A stretch of DNA of 64,000 bases from Prevotella sp. tc2-28. Its GTDB lineage: Bacteria > Bacteroidota > Bacteroidia > Bacteroidales > Bacteroidaceae. The notes below the pieces were generated by a model that saw only the letters and a program-made list of their open reading frames with translations, ran no database searches and had not been told where the DNA came from. The stretch is taken from assembly GCF_900107705.1 (NCBI RefSeq), contig NZ_FNRE01000002.1, positions 124,001-188,000 on the forward strand, in the 5' to 3' direction. How positions within the stretch are numbered: the first letter of the stretch is position 1; each line of letters begins with the position of its first letter. Below, one piece after another: positions 8,173 through 17,760 of the stretch. A program made the position numbers and the translations under genes.

Positions 8173-9762
8173 TTACTGCTTGTTGTCAACAGCTGCCTGT
8201 TCGATGGGTAGGCATTGCTTGTAGTTCTCGATGTATTTCTCAAATCCGGCGACATCCTCAGCAGTTGGAGCGACAGAAACGCCCGTATTACCAGCGAAGA
8301 CTACGTCCTCGAGATAGTCGGCGAGGCTTTTGCCGTTTTTGTTGATGAGATAGCCAGCCAACAGAGCGATACCCCATGCACCACCTTCACCTGCAGTCTC
8401 CATCACAGAGATGGGTGAATTGAGGGCAGCAGCCAACATGCGTTGACCAACACCTGGTGTCTTGAAGTAGCCGCCGTGTCCAGTGATGCGATCTACTTTG
8501 ATCTTCTCTTCCTTCAACAAGATGTCATTGCCAATCTTCAGCACACCGATAGCACCATACAGGTGGGCGCGCATGAAGTTAGCCAGGTTGAACTTGTCGC
8601 TGGCAGAACGGACGAACATCGGACGCCCCTCGGCAAGACCGGTTACGGGTTCGCCGCTGACGTAGTTGTAGGAAATCAGTCCGCCACAGTCGGTATCACC
8701 CTCCAGCGCCTTGTTGAACAGTTTGCCGTACAGCTCGTTCATGTCGACCTTGATGCCCAGCAGTTGCTGATACTCCTTGAACAGTCCTACCCAGGCATTG
8801 ATGTCTGAAGTACAGTTGTTGCAATGTACCATCGCTACCAGACTACCGTCAGGAGTGGTCACCATGTCAATCATCTCGTAGGGTTTGCTGAGAGGCTTCT
8901 CCAATACAATCATCGAGAATGAGGAGGTGCCTGCTGATACGTTACCCGTACGCTGCTTGACGGCATTGGTGGCTACCATACCGGTACCTGCGTCTCCCTC
9001 AGGAGGACATACTGGAACACCGGCCTTCAGGTGACCTGAGGGATCCAGACATTTAGCGCCCTCGGCAGTCAGTTGTCCGGCATTCTCGCCAGCAACCAAT
9101 ACTTTTGGCAAGATGTTTTCCAGCGTGTAAGGAAGTCCCTTCGAAGCCAGGATCTTGTTGAACTTGTCAACCATTTCTGCGTCGTAGTTCTTGGTGGCAG
9201 GGTCAACGGGAATCATACCGGAGGCATCGCCTACGCCCAAAACGAACTGACCGGTCAGCTGCCAATGAACGTAGCCAGCCAGGGTGGTCAGGAACTTGAT
9301 GTCCTTGACGTGCTCGTTGCCTTCGAGGATGCACTCATACAGGTGTGAGATACTCCAACGCAAAGGGATGTTGTAGTTGAAAAGCTCAGATAGTTCAGCA
9401 GCTGCCTTGCCCGTGTTGGTGTTACGCCAAGTGCGGAAAGGCACCAGTATCTGCTGGTCGGCATTGAAAGCCATATAGCCGTGCATCATGGCTGAGAAAC
9501 CGATGGCTGCCAGTTGTTCTATCTCGCAGTCATATTGCTTCTTAACATCCTGACGCAGGTCGGCATAACAATCTTGCAATCCTTTCCAGATGATGTCGAT
9601 GCTATAAGTCCATAGACCATCTACCAGCTGATTCTCCCATTCGAAAGAACCCTGTGCGATGGGCTTGTTCTGCTCGTCAATGAGGACGGCCTTGATACGT
9701 GTTGAACCGAATTCGATTCCGAGGATGGCTTTACCAGCCTCAATAGTTTGCTTAGCGTTCAT
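8173..9762 (-). CDS. araB: FGGY-family kinase, probable L-ribulokinase of the arabinose operon
   Basis: The 529-residue FGGY sugar kinase has the N-terminal ATP-binding block [15 protein letters not shown] (residues 19-33) and a C-terminal actin-fold block ([20 protein letters not shown]). It is adjacent to araA (3 bases between genes), and with araD and AraR the context argues for L-ribulose as substrate. By sequence alone it resembles xylulokinase-like proteins as much as classic AraB. It is the last gene before the operon terminator. The family is firm; the symbol rests on context. Confidence 0.82.
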   Translation of the reverse strand: MNAKQTIEAGKAILGIEFGSTRIKAVLIDEQNKPIAQGSFEWENQLVDGLWTYSIDIIWKGLQDCYADLRQDVKKQYDCEIEQLAAIGFSAMMHGYMAFNADQQILVPFRTWRNTNTGKAAAELSELFNYNIPLRWSISHLYECILEGNEHVKDIKFLTTLAGYVHWQLTGQFVLGVGDASGMIPVDPATKNYDAEMVDKFNKILASKGLPYTLENILPKVLVAGENAGQLTAEGAKCLDPSGHLKAGVPVCPPEGDAGTGMVATNAVKQRTGNVSAGTSSFSMIVLEKPLSKPYEMIDMVTTPDGSLVAMVHCNNCTSDINAWVGLFKEYQQLLGIKVDMNELYGKLFNKALEGDTDCGGLISYNYVSGEPVTGLAEGRPMFVRSASDKFNLANFMRAHLYGAIGVLKIGNDILLKEEKIKVDRITGHGGYFKTPGVGQRMLAAALNSPISVMETAGEGGAWGIALLAGYLINKNGKSLADYLEDVVFAGNTGVSVAPTAEDVAGFEKYIENYKQCLPIEQAAVDNKQ

Positions 9763-9765
9763 GTC

Positions 9766-11304
9766 TTATTTCAGCGCTTTGTTCAACATATAGTATACTT
9801 CATTATTGCGGAGCGTCTGCTTGAAGTCGAAGGTGTTCGTGTTCTTATTGATACGAACGTACTCGATTCCGAGCATCTCGGCAAAGTCTTCCCAGTACTC
9901 CTCGGTAATGTCGTAGGAGAAGGCGCTATGGTGTGTACCACCAGCCAGTATCCAAGCACCGGCACCCACCTCGAACGTAGGCTGTGGAACCCACAGGGCA
10001 GAAGCCACGGGCAGGTTAGGCATGGGCTTTGGCTCAATGCACTCCACTTCCTGAGAGATGAGACGGAAGCGGTTTCCAAGGTCGACAACGGTAGCCTTGA
10101 TACCACGTCCCACCTTCGATGTGAACACCAGACGGGCGGTCTGCTGCTTGCGTATACCAATGCCGAGGAAGTGAACTTCCAACTTGGGCTTGTCGACAGC
10201 GATGAGCGGACAAACCTCCAGCATGTGGCTCTGCAGACAAGAAGAACGGTCGCCGGCAAAGTTCAGGGTGTAGTCCTCGAGGAAAGAGCAACCGGTAGGC
10301 ATACCCTGTTGGATAACCCACAGGGTGCGATAGAGACAAGCAGTCTTCCAGTCACCTTCGGCACCGAAACCGATACCCTCAGCCATCAGGCGCTGAGATG
10401 CCAGACCGGGAATCTGGTCGAATCCAACAAAATCGGACTGGTTGATATCAGCATCGCCCAGGTCGTCGAAGTTCGTAGTGAATGCGGTAGCTCCCTCATC
10501 CTTCAGTACACGGCGGAGGGCAATTTCGGCACGTGCAGCATTGCGCACCTTCTGCCAATAAACTTCCTCGCCAGACTCGTCAATCTTGATGGTATATTCC
10601 TTTTTGTATTCCTCTACCAATGCATCGACCTCGGCATCGGTCACCTTCTTCCAGTATTCCATCATCGACGATACAGGATAGTAGTCGACGTGGTAGCCCA
10701 GACGCTGTTCGAACTCTACGCGGTCACCATCGGTTACGGCTACATTATTCATGTTCATACCGAACATCAGACAGCGCACGTTATGAGCGTCAGCAACACC
10801 GGCAGCAACACGGGCCCATACGGCAATTTTCTGCTGAGCCTCGGCACTCTTCCAGTAGCCACAAACCACCTTGCGGGGAACGCGCATACGGGTGCAGATG
10901 TGTCCGAATTCGATATCGCCGTGAGCCGACTGGTTCAGATTCATGAAGTCCATGTCCATCGTGTCCCAGGGAATCTCGGCATTGTACTGGGTGTGGAAGT
11001 GCAGCAAGGGTTTCTGGAGGGCTTGCAGACCCTTAATCCACATCTTGGCAGGTGAGAAAGTGTGCATCCATGTGATGATACCCACGCATTTCTCGTCATT
11101 GTTGGCAGCTTTCATCACGGCCTCTACCTCTGCCGAGCTGTTGGCTGTGCCTTTGTAAACCACCTTGATGGGAATGATGCCAGAATTGTTTAAGCCTTCC
11201 ACCATTTCCTTTGAGTGACCGTCAACGGAAACAACGGCATCGCCTCCGTACAGCAACTGTGCTCCAGTCACCCACCATATTTCTAAATTATCAAATGCTT
11301 TCAT
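9766..11304 (-). CDS. araA: L-arabinose isomerase
   Basis: The 512-residue protein has the length and blocks of AraA: an N-terminal IWWVTGAQLLYG, TWMHTFSPAKMWIKGL, HFHTQYNAEIPW and a C-terminal GTHHSAFSYD with metal-binding histidines. It converts L-arabinose to L-ribulose in the cytoplasm with a divalent metal. The ATG at 11304 (MKAFDNLEIWW) is chosen because the 26 codons before it overlap araD and contain a low-complexity lysine stretch. It lies 16 bases after araD and 3 bases before araB. Confidence 0.96.
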   Translation of the reverse strand: MKAFDNLEIWWVTGAQLLYGGDAVVSVDGHSKEMVEGLNNSGIIPIKVVYKGTANSSAEVEAVMKAANNDEKCVGIITWMHTFSPAKMWIKGLQALQKPLLHFHTQYNAEIPWDTMDMDFMNLNQSAHGDIEFGHICTRMRVPRKVVCGYWKSAEAQQKIAVWARVAAGVADAHNVRCLMFGMNMNNVAVTDGDRVEFEQRLGYHVDYYPVSSMMEYWKKVTDAEVDALVEEYKKEYTIKIDESGEEVYWQKVRNAARAEIALRRVLKDEGATAFTTNFDDLGDADINQSDFVGFDQIPGLASQRLMAEGIGFGAEGDWKTACLYRTLWVIQQGMPTGCSFLEDYTLNFAGDRSSCLQSHMLEVCPLIAVDKPKLEVHFLGIGIRKQQTARLVFTSKVGRGIKATVVDLGNRFRLISQEVECIEPKPMPNLPVASALWVPQPTFEVGAGAWILAGGTHHSAFSYDITEEYWEDFAEMLGIEYVRINKNTNTFDFKQTLRNNEVYYMLNKALK

Positions 11305-11320
11305 ATTGTCTTTTTTTTGT

Positions 11321-12019
11321 TTAACGTTTTTTCTGTCCATAATATGCGTTCGGTCCGTGCTTGCGTGAGAAGTGTTTCTCAACCAGTAGCGGATTCATTG
11401 TGGTCTCGGGATTTACCATGAATGACACAAAGGCCATCTTGGCAACCTGTTCGGTGACTACAGCATGATAAACAGCCTGGTCGGCATCCTTGCCCCATGC
11501 GAACGGACCGTGGTTCTTCACCAGTACGGCGGGTGTGTGAACAGGGTTGATGTTGCCCTGCTTGAAGCGGTTGACGATAACCACGCCCGTGTTATGCTCG
11601 TATTCAGCCATCTGATCTTCAGTCATGGCATCCGTGCAGGGGATGCAGTCGTGGAAGTAGTCGGCGTGAGTGGTGCCGATGTTGGGGATGTCCTTACCGG
11701 CCTGTGCCCATGCGGTGGCATAGGTGGAGTGGGTGTGTACGATGCCCCCCAGTTCGGGGAAAGCCTTGTAGAGCACCAGATGGGTAGGGGTGTCCGACGA
11801 CGGGTTTAGGTCGCCTTCAACCACTTTGCCTGTTTCCAGGTCAACGACTACCATATCACTAGCTTTCATCACGTCGTATTCTACACCAGAGGGTTTGATA
11901 ACTATCAGCCCCTTCTCGCGGTCGATGGCTGACACGTTGCCCCATGTGAATATAACCAGGTTGTGCTTCACCAGGTCAAGGTTGGCACGGAATACTTTTT
12001 CTTTCAGTTCTTCTAACAT
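11321..12019 (-). CDS. araD: L-ribulose-5-phosphate 4-epimerase
   Basis: The 232-residue class II aldolase/epimerase has [15 protein letters not shown] and [11 protein letters not shown] near the N-terminal half, and the zinc-binding [13 protein letters not shown]. It turns L-ribulose-5-phosphate into D-xylulose-5-phosphate, feeding the pentose phosphate pathway. It is the third enzyme of the arabinose operon, 26 bases after araR. Confidence 0.95.
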   Translation of the reverse strand: MLEELKEKVFRANLDLVKHNLVIFTWGNVSAIDREKGLIVIKPSGVEYDVMKASDMVVVDLETGKVVEGDLNPSSDTPTHLVLYKAFPELGGIVHTHSTYATAWAQAGKDIPNIGTTHADYFHDCIPCTDAMTEDQMAEYEHNTGVVIVNRFKQGNINPVHTPAVLVKNHGPFAWGKDADQAVYHAVVTEQVAKMAFVSFMVNPETTMNPLLVEKHFSRKHGPNAYYGQKKR

Positions 12020-12045
12020 AATGATTATTATACCTTATTATTATA

Positions 12046-12723
12046 TTATAGTTTGAATGTGGCGTCTTTCTCAAACATCTTCTTGTTGAAGCGGTAGAGG
12101 GAAGCGCCGCGTTTGGACAGCTGTTTGTCTATCAGGTCTGTCCTTTCGATGAACTCCATTTCCTTGATGCGCTTGCGGAAGTTGCGCTTGTCCACTTCCT
12201 CACCGTTGACAGCCTCATAGAGACGTTGTAACTGGGTGAGCGTAAACAGACTGGGCAGCAGTTGGAAACTGATAGGCTCCGTCTTGATTTTCTGCTGCAT
12301 CAGTTTGCGCGCCCTGCGAATCATGTCGTTGTGGTCAGAGAACATGGTTGGAATATCGTTGACGTCCACCCATTCCACCTGATGCTCAGCCTGCAACTTG
12401 TCGTTGTAGTCGGTCACGTTTATCAGGGCGTAGTAGGCTACTGATACCACGCGCTCGCCTGGGTCACGGTTGATGCTACCGAACGCACCCACTTGGCGCA
12501 TATATACATTACGCAGACCTGTTAGTTCATAGAGTGTGCGATCAGCTGCCTCGTCGAGACTTTCGTCGTTGCGAACGAAGCCTCCGTAGAGACTCCATTC
12601 GCCGCGACCTGGGTCCATCTTTCGTTTGCCGATGAGCACCTTCAACTTGTTTTCTTCGAAGCCGAAGATGATGCAGTCGACAGACAAGAATATTTTTTGA
12701 TGTTCTTTATAGAATGATGTCAT
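12046..12723 (-). CDS. araR: AraR-type NUDIX transcriptional regulator of arabinose use
   Basis: The 225-residue protein has an N-terminal NUDIX-fold domain (about 1-140) and a C-terminal winged-helix-like region (about 150-225). The latter includes LTQLQRLYEAVNGEEVDKRNF, characteristic of NrtR/AraR-type NUDIX regulators. In Bacteroides thetaiotaomicron this family represses the ara genes and is relieved by L-arabinose (established knowledge). The NUDIX box is degenerate: the expected RE..EE becomes RT..YE, so hydrolase activity is unlikely. It lies 4 bases after the symporter gene. Confidence 0.85.
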   Translation of the reverse strand: MTSFYKEHQKIFLSVDCIIFGFEENKLKVLIGKRKMDPGRGEWSLYGGFVRNDESLDEAADRTLYELTGLRNVYMRQVGAFGSINRDPGERVVSVAYYALINVTDYNDKLQAEHQVEWVDVNDIPTMFSDHNDMIRRARKLMQQKIKTEPISFQLLPSLFTLTQLQRLYEAVNGEEVDKRNFRKRIKEMEFIERTDLIDKQLSKRGASLYRFNKKMFEKDATFKL

Positions 12724-12727
12724 TGGT

Positions 12728-14407
12728 TTACCAGAAATAATAGTAGAAGGCTACTGTAATACCGAGAATAATAACAGAATGAATGACATCCCACTTGTTC
12801 CAGCTCTTGCGGGTTGCCTCACGCTGTTCAGGCGTAGACGTACCGAATACCAGACCTTGTATCTTCTGCTCGTCGGGAGCTTCTGTGAATAGTGATACAA
12901 CGATTACAATCAGACAGCAAACCACGAGCATGACACCGCAGAAGTACAGCCAGTTGAAGTCGAAGAAAATGGCCTTGAACCAGTTGTCGGCAGCGTCGGG
13001 TACATTGCTGTAGTACACCTTCGCACCCAGACGGGTCAGACCGATGATGATACCTGACAACAGACCCCACATACCACCCTTGGCAGAGGCGCGCTTCCAA
13101 CAGATACCCAGCAGGAATGCTGAGGCAATACCAGGAGCCAGTACCGACTGCACGTCCTGCAAGTAGTTATAGAGAACGTCACCTACAGAGCGCATGATGG
13201 GAATCCACAGGATGCCGAGCACTACGATGACGATGGTGGCAATCTGACCGATGCGAACCAGCTGCTTCTCAGGAGTTTCGGGGCGCAGGCGTTTCCAGAA
13301 GTCGATGGTAAACAGCATGGCTGATGAGTTGAACAGCGATGCCAGAGAAGACATCAGGGCAGCCAGAATACCGCAGACAACCAGGCCTTTCACACCGGCA
13401 GGAAGAATCTTGGCAACCAGCGTTGGGAAGGCAGCATCAGGTGTTGTCAGCACGAATACCTCACCGTTAGGCAATGTGATGCCCTTGGTCGACATGGCGT
13501 AGGCAATCATGCCGGGGATGAGGAACAGGAATACGGGACAGAGTTTCAGATAAGCACCGAAGATCGTACCGCGACGGCTCTCCTTCTCGTCTTTACCTGA
13601 CAGTACGCGTTGTACGATGAACTGGTCGGTACACCAATACCAGAAACCGATGACTGCAGAACCTACCAGCGCTCCCAGCCAGGGGTACTGCGGGTCGCGC
13701 AGGTCGCGCATCAGGTTAGTCATGTGGTCACCATACTCGTTAACGGTCTGTATCGAACAGATTGCCATCATCTCATCCCATCCGCCCAAGGCTCTGAGTC
13801 CCAGAACGAGGATAATCAGCGAACCGAGCAACAGGATAGGAGTCTGCAGTACTGAGGTATAGAGCACACTCTTCATACCACCGAACACCGTATAGAGAGC
13901 GGTGATGAGCACCAATCCGATGGCTGCAATCCAGAAGAAGTCGATGCCCCACATCTCCTTAATGCCGAATACCTGCTGGAATACCAGTCCGCCGGCATAT
14001 ACCGTAACGGCAACCTTTGTAAGGACATAGGAAATGAGCGAGATAACCGACAGAATAGTGCGGCTCTCCTTGTTGAAGCGACGCTCCAGGAACTCGGGCA
14101 TCGTGTATACCATCGAACGCGTGTAGAACGGTACGAAAACCCAACCCAGAATCAGGATCATCCAACCCTGAATCTCCCAATGAGCCATTGCCATACCTGA
14201 CGAGGCACCGGCACCAGCCAGTCCAATCAAGTGTTCAGAACCAATATTTGAGGCGAAAATACTTGCACCAATGGCTATCCATGTTGCATCCTTACCGCCC
14301 AGGAAATAGTCAGCAGAGTTGTTGTTCTTCTGCGAGACAACCCATACTACGATGCCTATCAGCGCTGCACAGAACACGCCAATGACAATCCAGTCTAATA
14401 ATGCCAT
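12728..14407 (-). CDS. Sodium/solute symporter (SSS family), probable L-arabinose transporter
   Basis: A 559-residue integral membrane protein with about 13-14 hydrophobic segments. Features of the SGLT-like SSS group are visible: GGKDATWIAIGASIFASNIG after the first segment, SEHLIGLAGAGASSGMA, and TVFGGMKSVLYTSVLQ. It should import a sugar with sodium across the inner membrane. Its place between the mutarotase and araR makes L-arabinose the likely substrate. Confidence 0.87.
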   Translation of the reverse strand: MALLDWIVIGVFCAALIGIVVWVVSQKNNNSADYFLGGKDATWIAIGASIFASNIGSEHLIGLAGAGASSGMAMAHWEIQGWMILILGWVFVPFYTRSMVYTMPEFLERRFNKESRTILSVISLISYVLTKVAVTVYAGGLVFQQVFGIKEMWGIDFFWIAAIGLVLITALYTVFGGMKSVLYTSVLQTPILLLGSLIILVLGLRALGGWDEMMAICSIQTVNEYGDHMTNLMRDLRDPQYPWLGALVGSAVIGFWYWCTDQFIVQRVLSGKDEKESRRGTIFGAYLKLCPVFLFLIPGMIAYAMSTKGITLPNGEVFVLTTPDAAFPTLVAKILPAGVKGLVVCGILAALMSSLASLFNSSAMLFTIDFWKRLRPETPEKQLVRIGQIATIVIVVLGILWIPIMRSVGDVLYNYLQDVQSVLAPGIASAFLLGICWKRASAKGGMWGLLSGIIIGLTRLGAKVYYSNVPDAADNWFKAIFFDFNWLYFCGVMLVVCCLIVIVVSLFTEAPDEQKIQGLVFGTSTPEQREATRKSWNKWDVIHSVIILGITVAFYYYFW

Positions 14408-14446
14408 AATAATTTATATTTTTAGATTGATATTTTTAATTGAGGT

Positions 14447-15622
14447 TTATTTCACAGAGAACTTGTATGCAGCGTGGCTAAAGTACTTCTCGCCGGGGTT
14501 TAGGATAGCCTGTACCCAGTCCTTCTTGTTGGGACTGTCGGGATACTTCTGGCTTTCCAGGCAGACGCTAACGTGCTGCGGATAGACACCACCCTTGTGC
14601 TTGATGTTAGGCTCGTTGCCAACACCCTGGAAGTTGCCGCTATATACTTGAACGCCAGGCTCATTGGTATACATTTCCATGAAGATACCCGTTTTTGGCG
14701 AGTAGAGGCTGGCACATACCTGCGTGTCGTCGCCCTTGCCGTCTTTAAAGGTGTTCAGACACCAGTTATGGTCGTAGCCGCCGGCATTCTGTATCTGGTC
14801 AAACTGCGACTTGATGCTGTCGCCAATGGCGTGTGGCGTACGGAAATCCATCGGGGTACCTTCTACCGGTTTCACCTCGCCAGTCGGAATGTACAATTTG
14901 TCAGAGGGGGTGAAGTTGTCAGCGTTTACATACAGCACCATATCGTAACCTGGCTTGGTGAAGTCGCCGTTCAAGTTGTAATAGTTGTGGTTTGTCTGGT
15001 TGATGATGGTTGGCTTGTCGGTCTCGGCCTCCCACGTGATGTCCAGCGTGTTGTCAGCCTTCACGGTATAGGTGGTGATGGCTGTCACCTTGCCGGGGAA
15101 TCCGTTCTCGCCGTCCTCAGCCACGATGGTCAGTTTCAGGATAGAGTCGCCTATCTGCTCGGCATCATATACCTGGTTCATCCAGCCTGTGGTGCCACCA
15201 CCGTGCAAGCAGTTTGGTCCGTCATTGGGCCTCAGTTGGTAAGTGGAGTCGTTTAGCGTGAACTTGGCCTCCTTGATGCGGTTAGCATAGCGGCCTACGC
15301 TGGAACCGTAGTCGGTGGGCGAGTTCAGCGTGTCGGCATACTGGGCGATATTGTCGAAGCCCAGTACCACATCGGTGGGTTTGCCATCTTTGTCGGGAAC
15401 CACCAGACTGACCACGCGTCCGCCATAATTGGTGATACACACCTCCATGCCGTTGGCATTCTTCAGGGTGTACAACTTTACAGGCTTCTCGTTGATCAGC
15501 GTGTCGAACTTGGCTGGGTTCAATCCCGATACCGTAAGTGCCTGCTGCTCACCAGAGGCACATGCTGAAAACAGGGCTACAGCAACCGTTGCACCAGCAA
15601 AAACATGCTTTAAATGTTTCAT
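14447..15622 (-). CDS. Exported lipoprotein aldose 1-epimerase (mutarotase)
   Basis: The 391-residue protein carries a lipoprotein signal (hydrophobic segment about 8-19, cysteine at residue 21 after LFSA), then a GalM-type epimerase domain. The domain has GSSVGRYANRI, PNCLHGG, the catalytic-histidine block NQTNHNYYNLNG and the C-terminal VCLESQKYPDSPN with the conserved glutamate. It interconverts sugar anomers, here outside the cytoplasm. As first gene of the arabinose operon it likely supplies the right anomer to the symporter. A second, cytosolic GalM is encoded at 40492-41580. Confidence 0.9.
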   Translation of the reverse strand: MKHLKHVFAGATVAVALFSACASGEQQALTVSGLNPAKFDTLINEKPVKLYTLKNANGMEVCITNYGGRVVSLVVPDKDGKPTDVVLGFDNIAQYADTLNSPTDYGSSVGRYANRIKEAKFTLNDSTYQLRPNDGPNCLHGGGTTGWMNQVYDAEQIGDSILKLTIVAEDGENGFPGKVTAITTYTVKADNTLDITWEAETDKPTIINQTNHNYYNLNGDFTKPGYDMVLYVNADNFTPSDKLYIPTGEVKPVEGTPMDFRTPHAIGDSIKSQFDQIQNAGGYDHNWCLNTFKDGKGDDTQVCASLYSPKTGIFMEMYTNEPGVQVYSGNFQGVGNEPNIKHKGGVYPQHVSVCLESQKYPDSPNKKDWVQAILNPGEKYFSHAAYKFSVK

Positions 15623-15659
15623 CGTTAAATAGTTTTAAGTTATAAACGTTAGATTTTGG

Positions 15660-15672
15660 GTGTAAAATTACA
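15660..15672. promoter_or_regulatory. Candidate operator half-palindrome upstream of the arabinose operon
   Basis: GTGTAAAATTACA is a short palindrome (TGTAA-AA-TTACA) 38 bases upstream of the mutarotase start. A related palindrome, GTGTAA-TTT-TTACAC, sits at 15722-15736. Two similar palindromes in front of a regulated operon would fit regulator binding. The second is also part of a terminator hairpin, so the assignment is only a candidate. Confidence 0.35.
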
Positions 15673-15712
15673 ATTTATAATCGAAACGACCAAATGTTTT
15701 GGCAAAGAAAAT

Positions 15713-15747
15713 AGGGGCAAAGTGTAATTTTTACACCTTTACCCCCG
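15713..15747 (-). terminator. Probable terminator of the GHL10 hydrolase gene
   Basis: GGGGCAAAGTGTAA pairs with TTACACCTTTACCCC around a TTT loop, giving a 14-base-pair stem with one bulge. On the minus strand it is followed by CTATTTTCTTT. It stands 38 bases after the stop at 15786. It separates the GHL10 gene from the arabinose operon. Confidence 0.7.
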
Positions 15748-15785
15748 TATTTAACCTTCCTTAACGGATAGAACTGGTTATTTCC

Positions 15786-17408
15786 TTATTTTTTTACCAT
15801 GAAGAAGCCTACGCGACGGGTGGTCTTTTTACGAATTATGTTTTTAAGTTCATACATGCCGTCGGGTAGGGCAGCAATGTTTATCTGTTGCTGGCAGTCC
15901 GTTGTGTACACTACCTGTCCTTGTAGTGTACATACCAAGAGTTGTGAACCGTTGGCTTCCAGTCCGGTCTTTAGTGTGCGTCCGTCGTTGGCTAAGAAGC
16001 TATTGACACTCGTCATATTACCCGATGCTGATTCTTCCTGCTTGGCGCTGCTCTCGTTGCCGTAGCGGTCAACGGCGGTGACGGCATAGTACAGGCGCGC
16101 TTTGTCGTTCGTGCGCTGGATACTGGTATGTGTCCATAGGAAACGCGTAGCCAGCAGGTTCTCAGCCTTCGTGATGTCAACGGGATACTGTTCCGAGGCG
16201 TATATATTATATAATAGGTAAGGACCGTTGCTGCGGTCGTAAGCTCCACTCCAGTTCAGCTTGTCTCCTTGTGCTGCCCGCTCCACTTGCAGTTGTTGCG
16301 GAGCCTCGGGGACATTCGTGCTGGCCCATGTCATCGGTGGTACGAGGGCAGGGTAGCGGTCGTGCAAGGCGGCATAGTCGTAGACGCCCTTGACGTTGTC
16401 CAACAGGAATTTGGCACGGAAGTAACAGTGGCCTATGCCGATTTGTCGGGTGACGTTCAGCTGTCGTTTGATCTCGTCCAGCGACCAGTTACGCTCGCGT
16501 GGGTGCAGCATGTAGACACCCAGGCCCGACACCACCTGCCGTCCATAGTCAAATTCCTTCCAGTCGATGGCAAAGGGGTAAAAATTATTTCCGGCAAAAT
16601 ACATCATCGGATAGAGCTGGTCCATCAGTCCGTTGTGCAACCATTCCTGGGCATCCTGTCCCACACGACTACGAGCGTTCCATCCGTTCGAGCGATAACG
16701 GCTCAAGTCATCATATTTACCTATTGGCGAGCAACTTAACTTTACCCACGGCTTGTAAAGCTTTACCTTGTCGTGAATCGCTTGAACGATGTTGGTGATG
16801 TATTGTGTACGCTTGCTACCCTTCCACGTTTCAGGGTATCGGATGTAGTCTAGGTGAATGCCGTCAATGTCATACTTTTTGGTTATTTCCTCACAGATGT
16901 CGGCAATGTAATAAGCCGTCGTAGGCGACTCCGGATCCATATATCCCTCTTCGCCGATGCGACGTATCAGCCTGCCATAGCGTGTCCTCAACTGCTTGCA
17001 TCCATAGGTGTTCCATTTGCCAACGGGGATGGTTACCACCCAAGCGTGCAACTCCATGCCCCTGCGGTGGCATTCGTCGATGGCAAACTGCAACGGGTCG
17101 TAGCCTGGACTTTTGCCTGGCTTGCCCGACATGCAACCATCCCACGGCTCGATGTCCGACGGGTAAATGGTGGTGGCTCGCACGCGTGTTTGCAACAGTA
17201 CGGTATTCACGTTCAACGCCTTCAGCTGGTCAAGCATGGTCGTCAACTGCCGTTGTTGCGCAGCAATTCCCATGCCGTCATGTGCGTAAGTTGAAGGCCA
17301 GTCGATGCCGCCGATCGTTGTCAGCCACACGGCCCTTATCTCGTATTTTGGCTGTGCAAAACAGCCCAGCGCTCCCAGCAGGAGCAAAAACACCATGATT
17401 TTCTTCAT
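15786..17408 (-). CDS. Secreted family-10-like glycosyl hydrolase (GHL10, DUF187) with a C-terminal sorting-like tail
   Basis: The 540-residue protein has a signal peptide (MKKIMVFLLLLGALGCFAQ), then the GHL10 barrel: EIRAVWLTTIGGIDWPS, TVLLQTRVR, GMELHAWV and the DGIHLDYIRYP block carrying the likely catalytic acidic residue. A fibronectin-like segment follows (about 390-455). The last 80 residues end in LPDGMYELK and a basic strand finishing VKK, reminiscent of type IX secretion tails. Start at 17408 is set by the cleaner signal peptide and the promoter at 17416-17446. Peptidoglycan or glycan cleavage is suspected for the family, but the substrate is unknown. Confidence 0.82.
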   Translation of the reverse strand: MKKIMVFLLLLGALGCFAQPKYEIRAVWLTTIGGIDWPSTYAHDGMGIAAQQRQLTTMLDQLKALNVNTVLLQTRVRATTIYPSDIEPWDGCMSGKPGKSPGYDPLQFAIDECHRRGMELHAWVVTIPVGKWNTYGCKQLRTRYGRLIRRIGEEGYMDPESPTTAYYIADICEEITKKYDIDGIHLDYIRYPETWKGSKRTQYITNIVQAIHDKVKLYKPWVKLSCSPIGKYDDLSRYRSNGWNARSRVGQDAQEWLHNGLMDQLYPMMYFAGNNFYPFAIDWKEFDYGRQVVSGLGVYMLHPRERNWSLDEIKRQLNVTRQIGIGHCYFRAKFLLDNVKGVYDYAALHDRYPALVPPMTWASTNVPEAPQQLQVERAAQGDKLNWSGAYDRSNGPYLLYNIYASEQYPVDITKAENLLATRFLWTHTSIQRTNDKARLYYAVTAVDRYGNESSAKQEESASGNMTSVNSFLANDGRTLKTGLEANGSQLLVCTLQGQVVYTTDCQQQINIAALPDGMYELKNIIRKKTTRRVGFFMVKK

Positions 17409-17415
17409 TTGGCTG

Positions 17416-17446
17416 CAAAGGTAGTGCAAATCGAGAGAAATACAAA
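17416..17446 (-). promoter_or_regulatory. Promoter of the GHL10 hydrolase gene
   Basis: Top-strand CAAAGGTA (17416-17423) and CAAA (17443-17446) with 19 bases between them. The -7 box lies only 8 bases from the chosen ATG at 17408, so the leader would be extremely short. Confidence 0.7.
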
Positions 17447-17462
17447 ATAAATCTGATTTTTT

Positions 17463-17744
17463 CTAAGGCTGGAATTTCCCTGTGCCGTTGCATTTTTGAC
17501 AATTGTACAGGCCGTCGGGCGTTTTTCCCATCCCTTTGCAGTCCGGACATTTTCCTTCGCGCTGTAGCTGTTCGCGCTCCTTGGCTTGCTGCTTGGTACT
17601 GACGTTACGTCCTGGTGTGGCTTTTGACAGAGCATTTTGGGCGTCAGATTCAGCCATGGGGACTAATAACTCCTGTGCCACCGTGCCGCATGAGGTGAGA
17701 AGCATGGTGATACAGGTAGTAAAAAGTAGGATTCGTATTGACAT
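17463..17744 (-). CDS. Small lipoprotein with a DnaJ-like zinc-ribbon (CxxCxGxG) pair
   Basis: The 93-residue product has a lipoprotein signal (LLTSC, cysteine at 19), a charged middle and, near the end, CPDCKGMG and CQKCNGTG. These two repeats are of the zinc-binding type found in DnaJ. Such a site outside the cytoplasm is unusual. It begins 16 bases after the short PBP gene, so it is probably the last gene of that unit. No function can be assigned. Confidence 0.75.
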   Translation of the reverse strand: MSIRILLFTTCITMLLTSCGTVAQELLVPMAESDAQNALSKATPGRNVSTKQQAKEREQLQREGKCPDCKGMGKTPDGLYNCQKCNGTGKFQP

Positions 17745-17760
17745 TACACTTGCGGAATTG

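Noticed and set aside
9748..11055. Rightward open frame of 435 codons
   Set aside because: Antisense to araA. Long antisense frames arise from the codon use here, and it has no recognisable domain.
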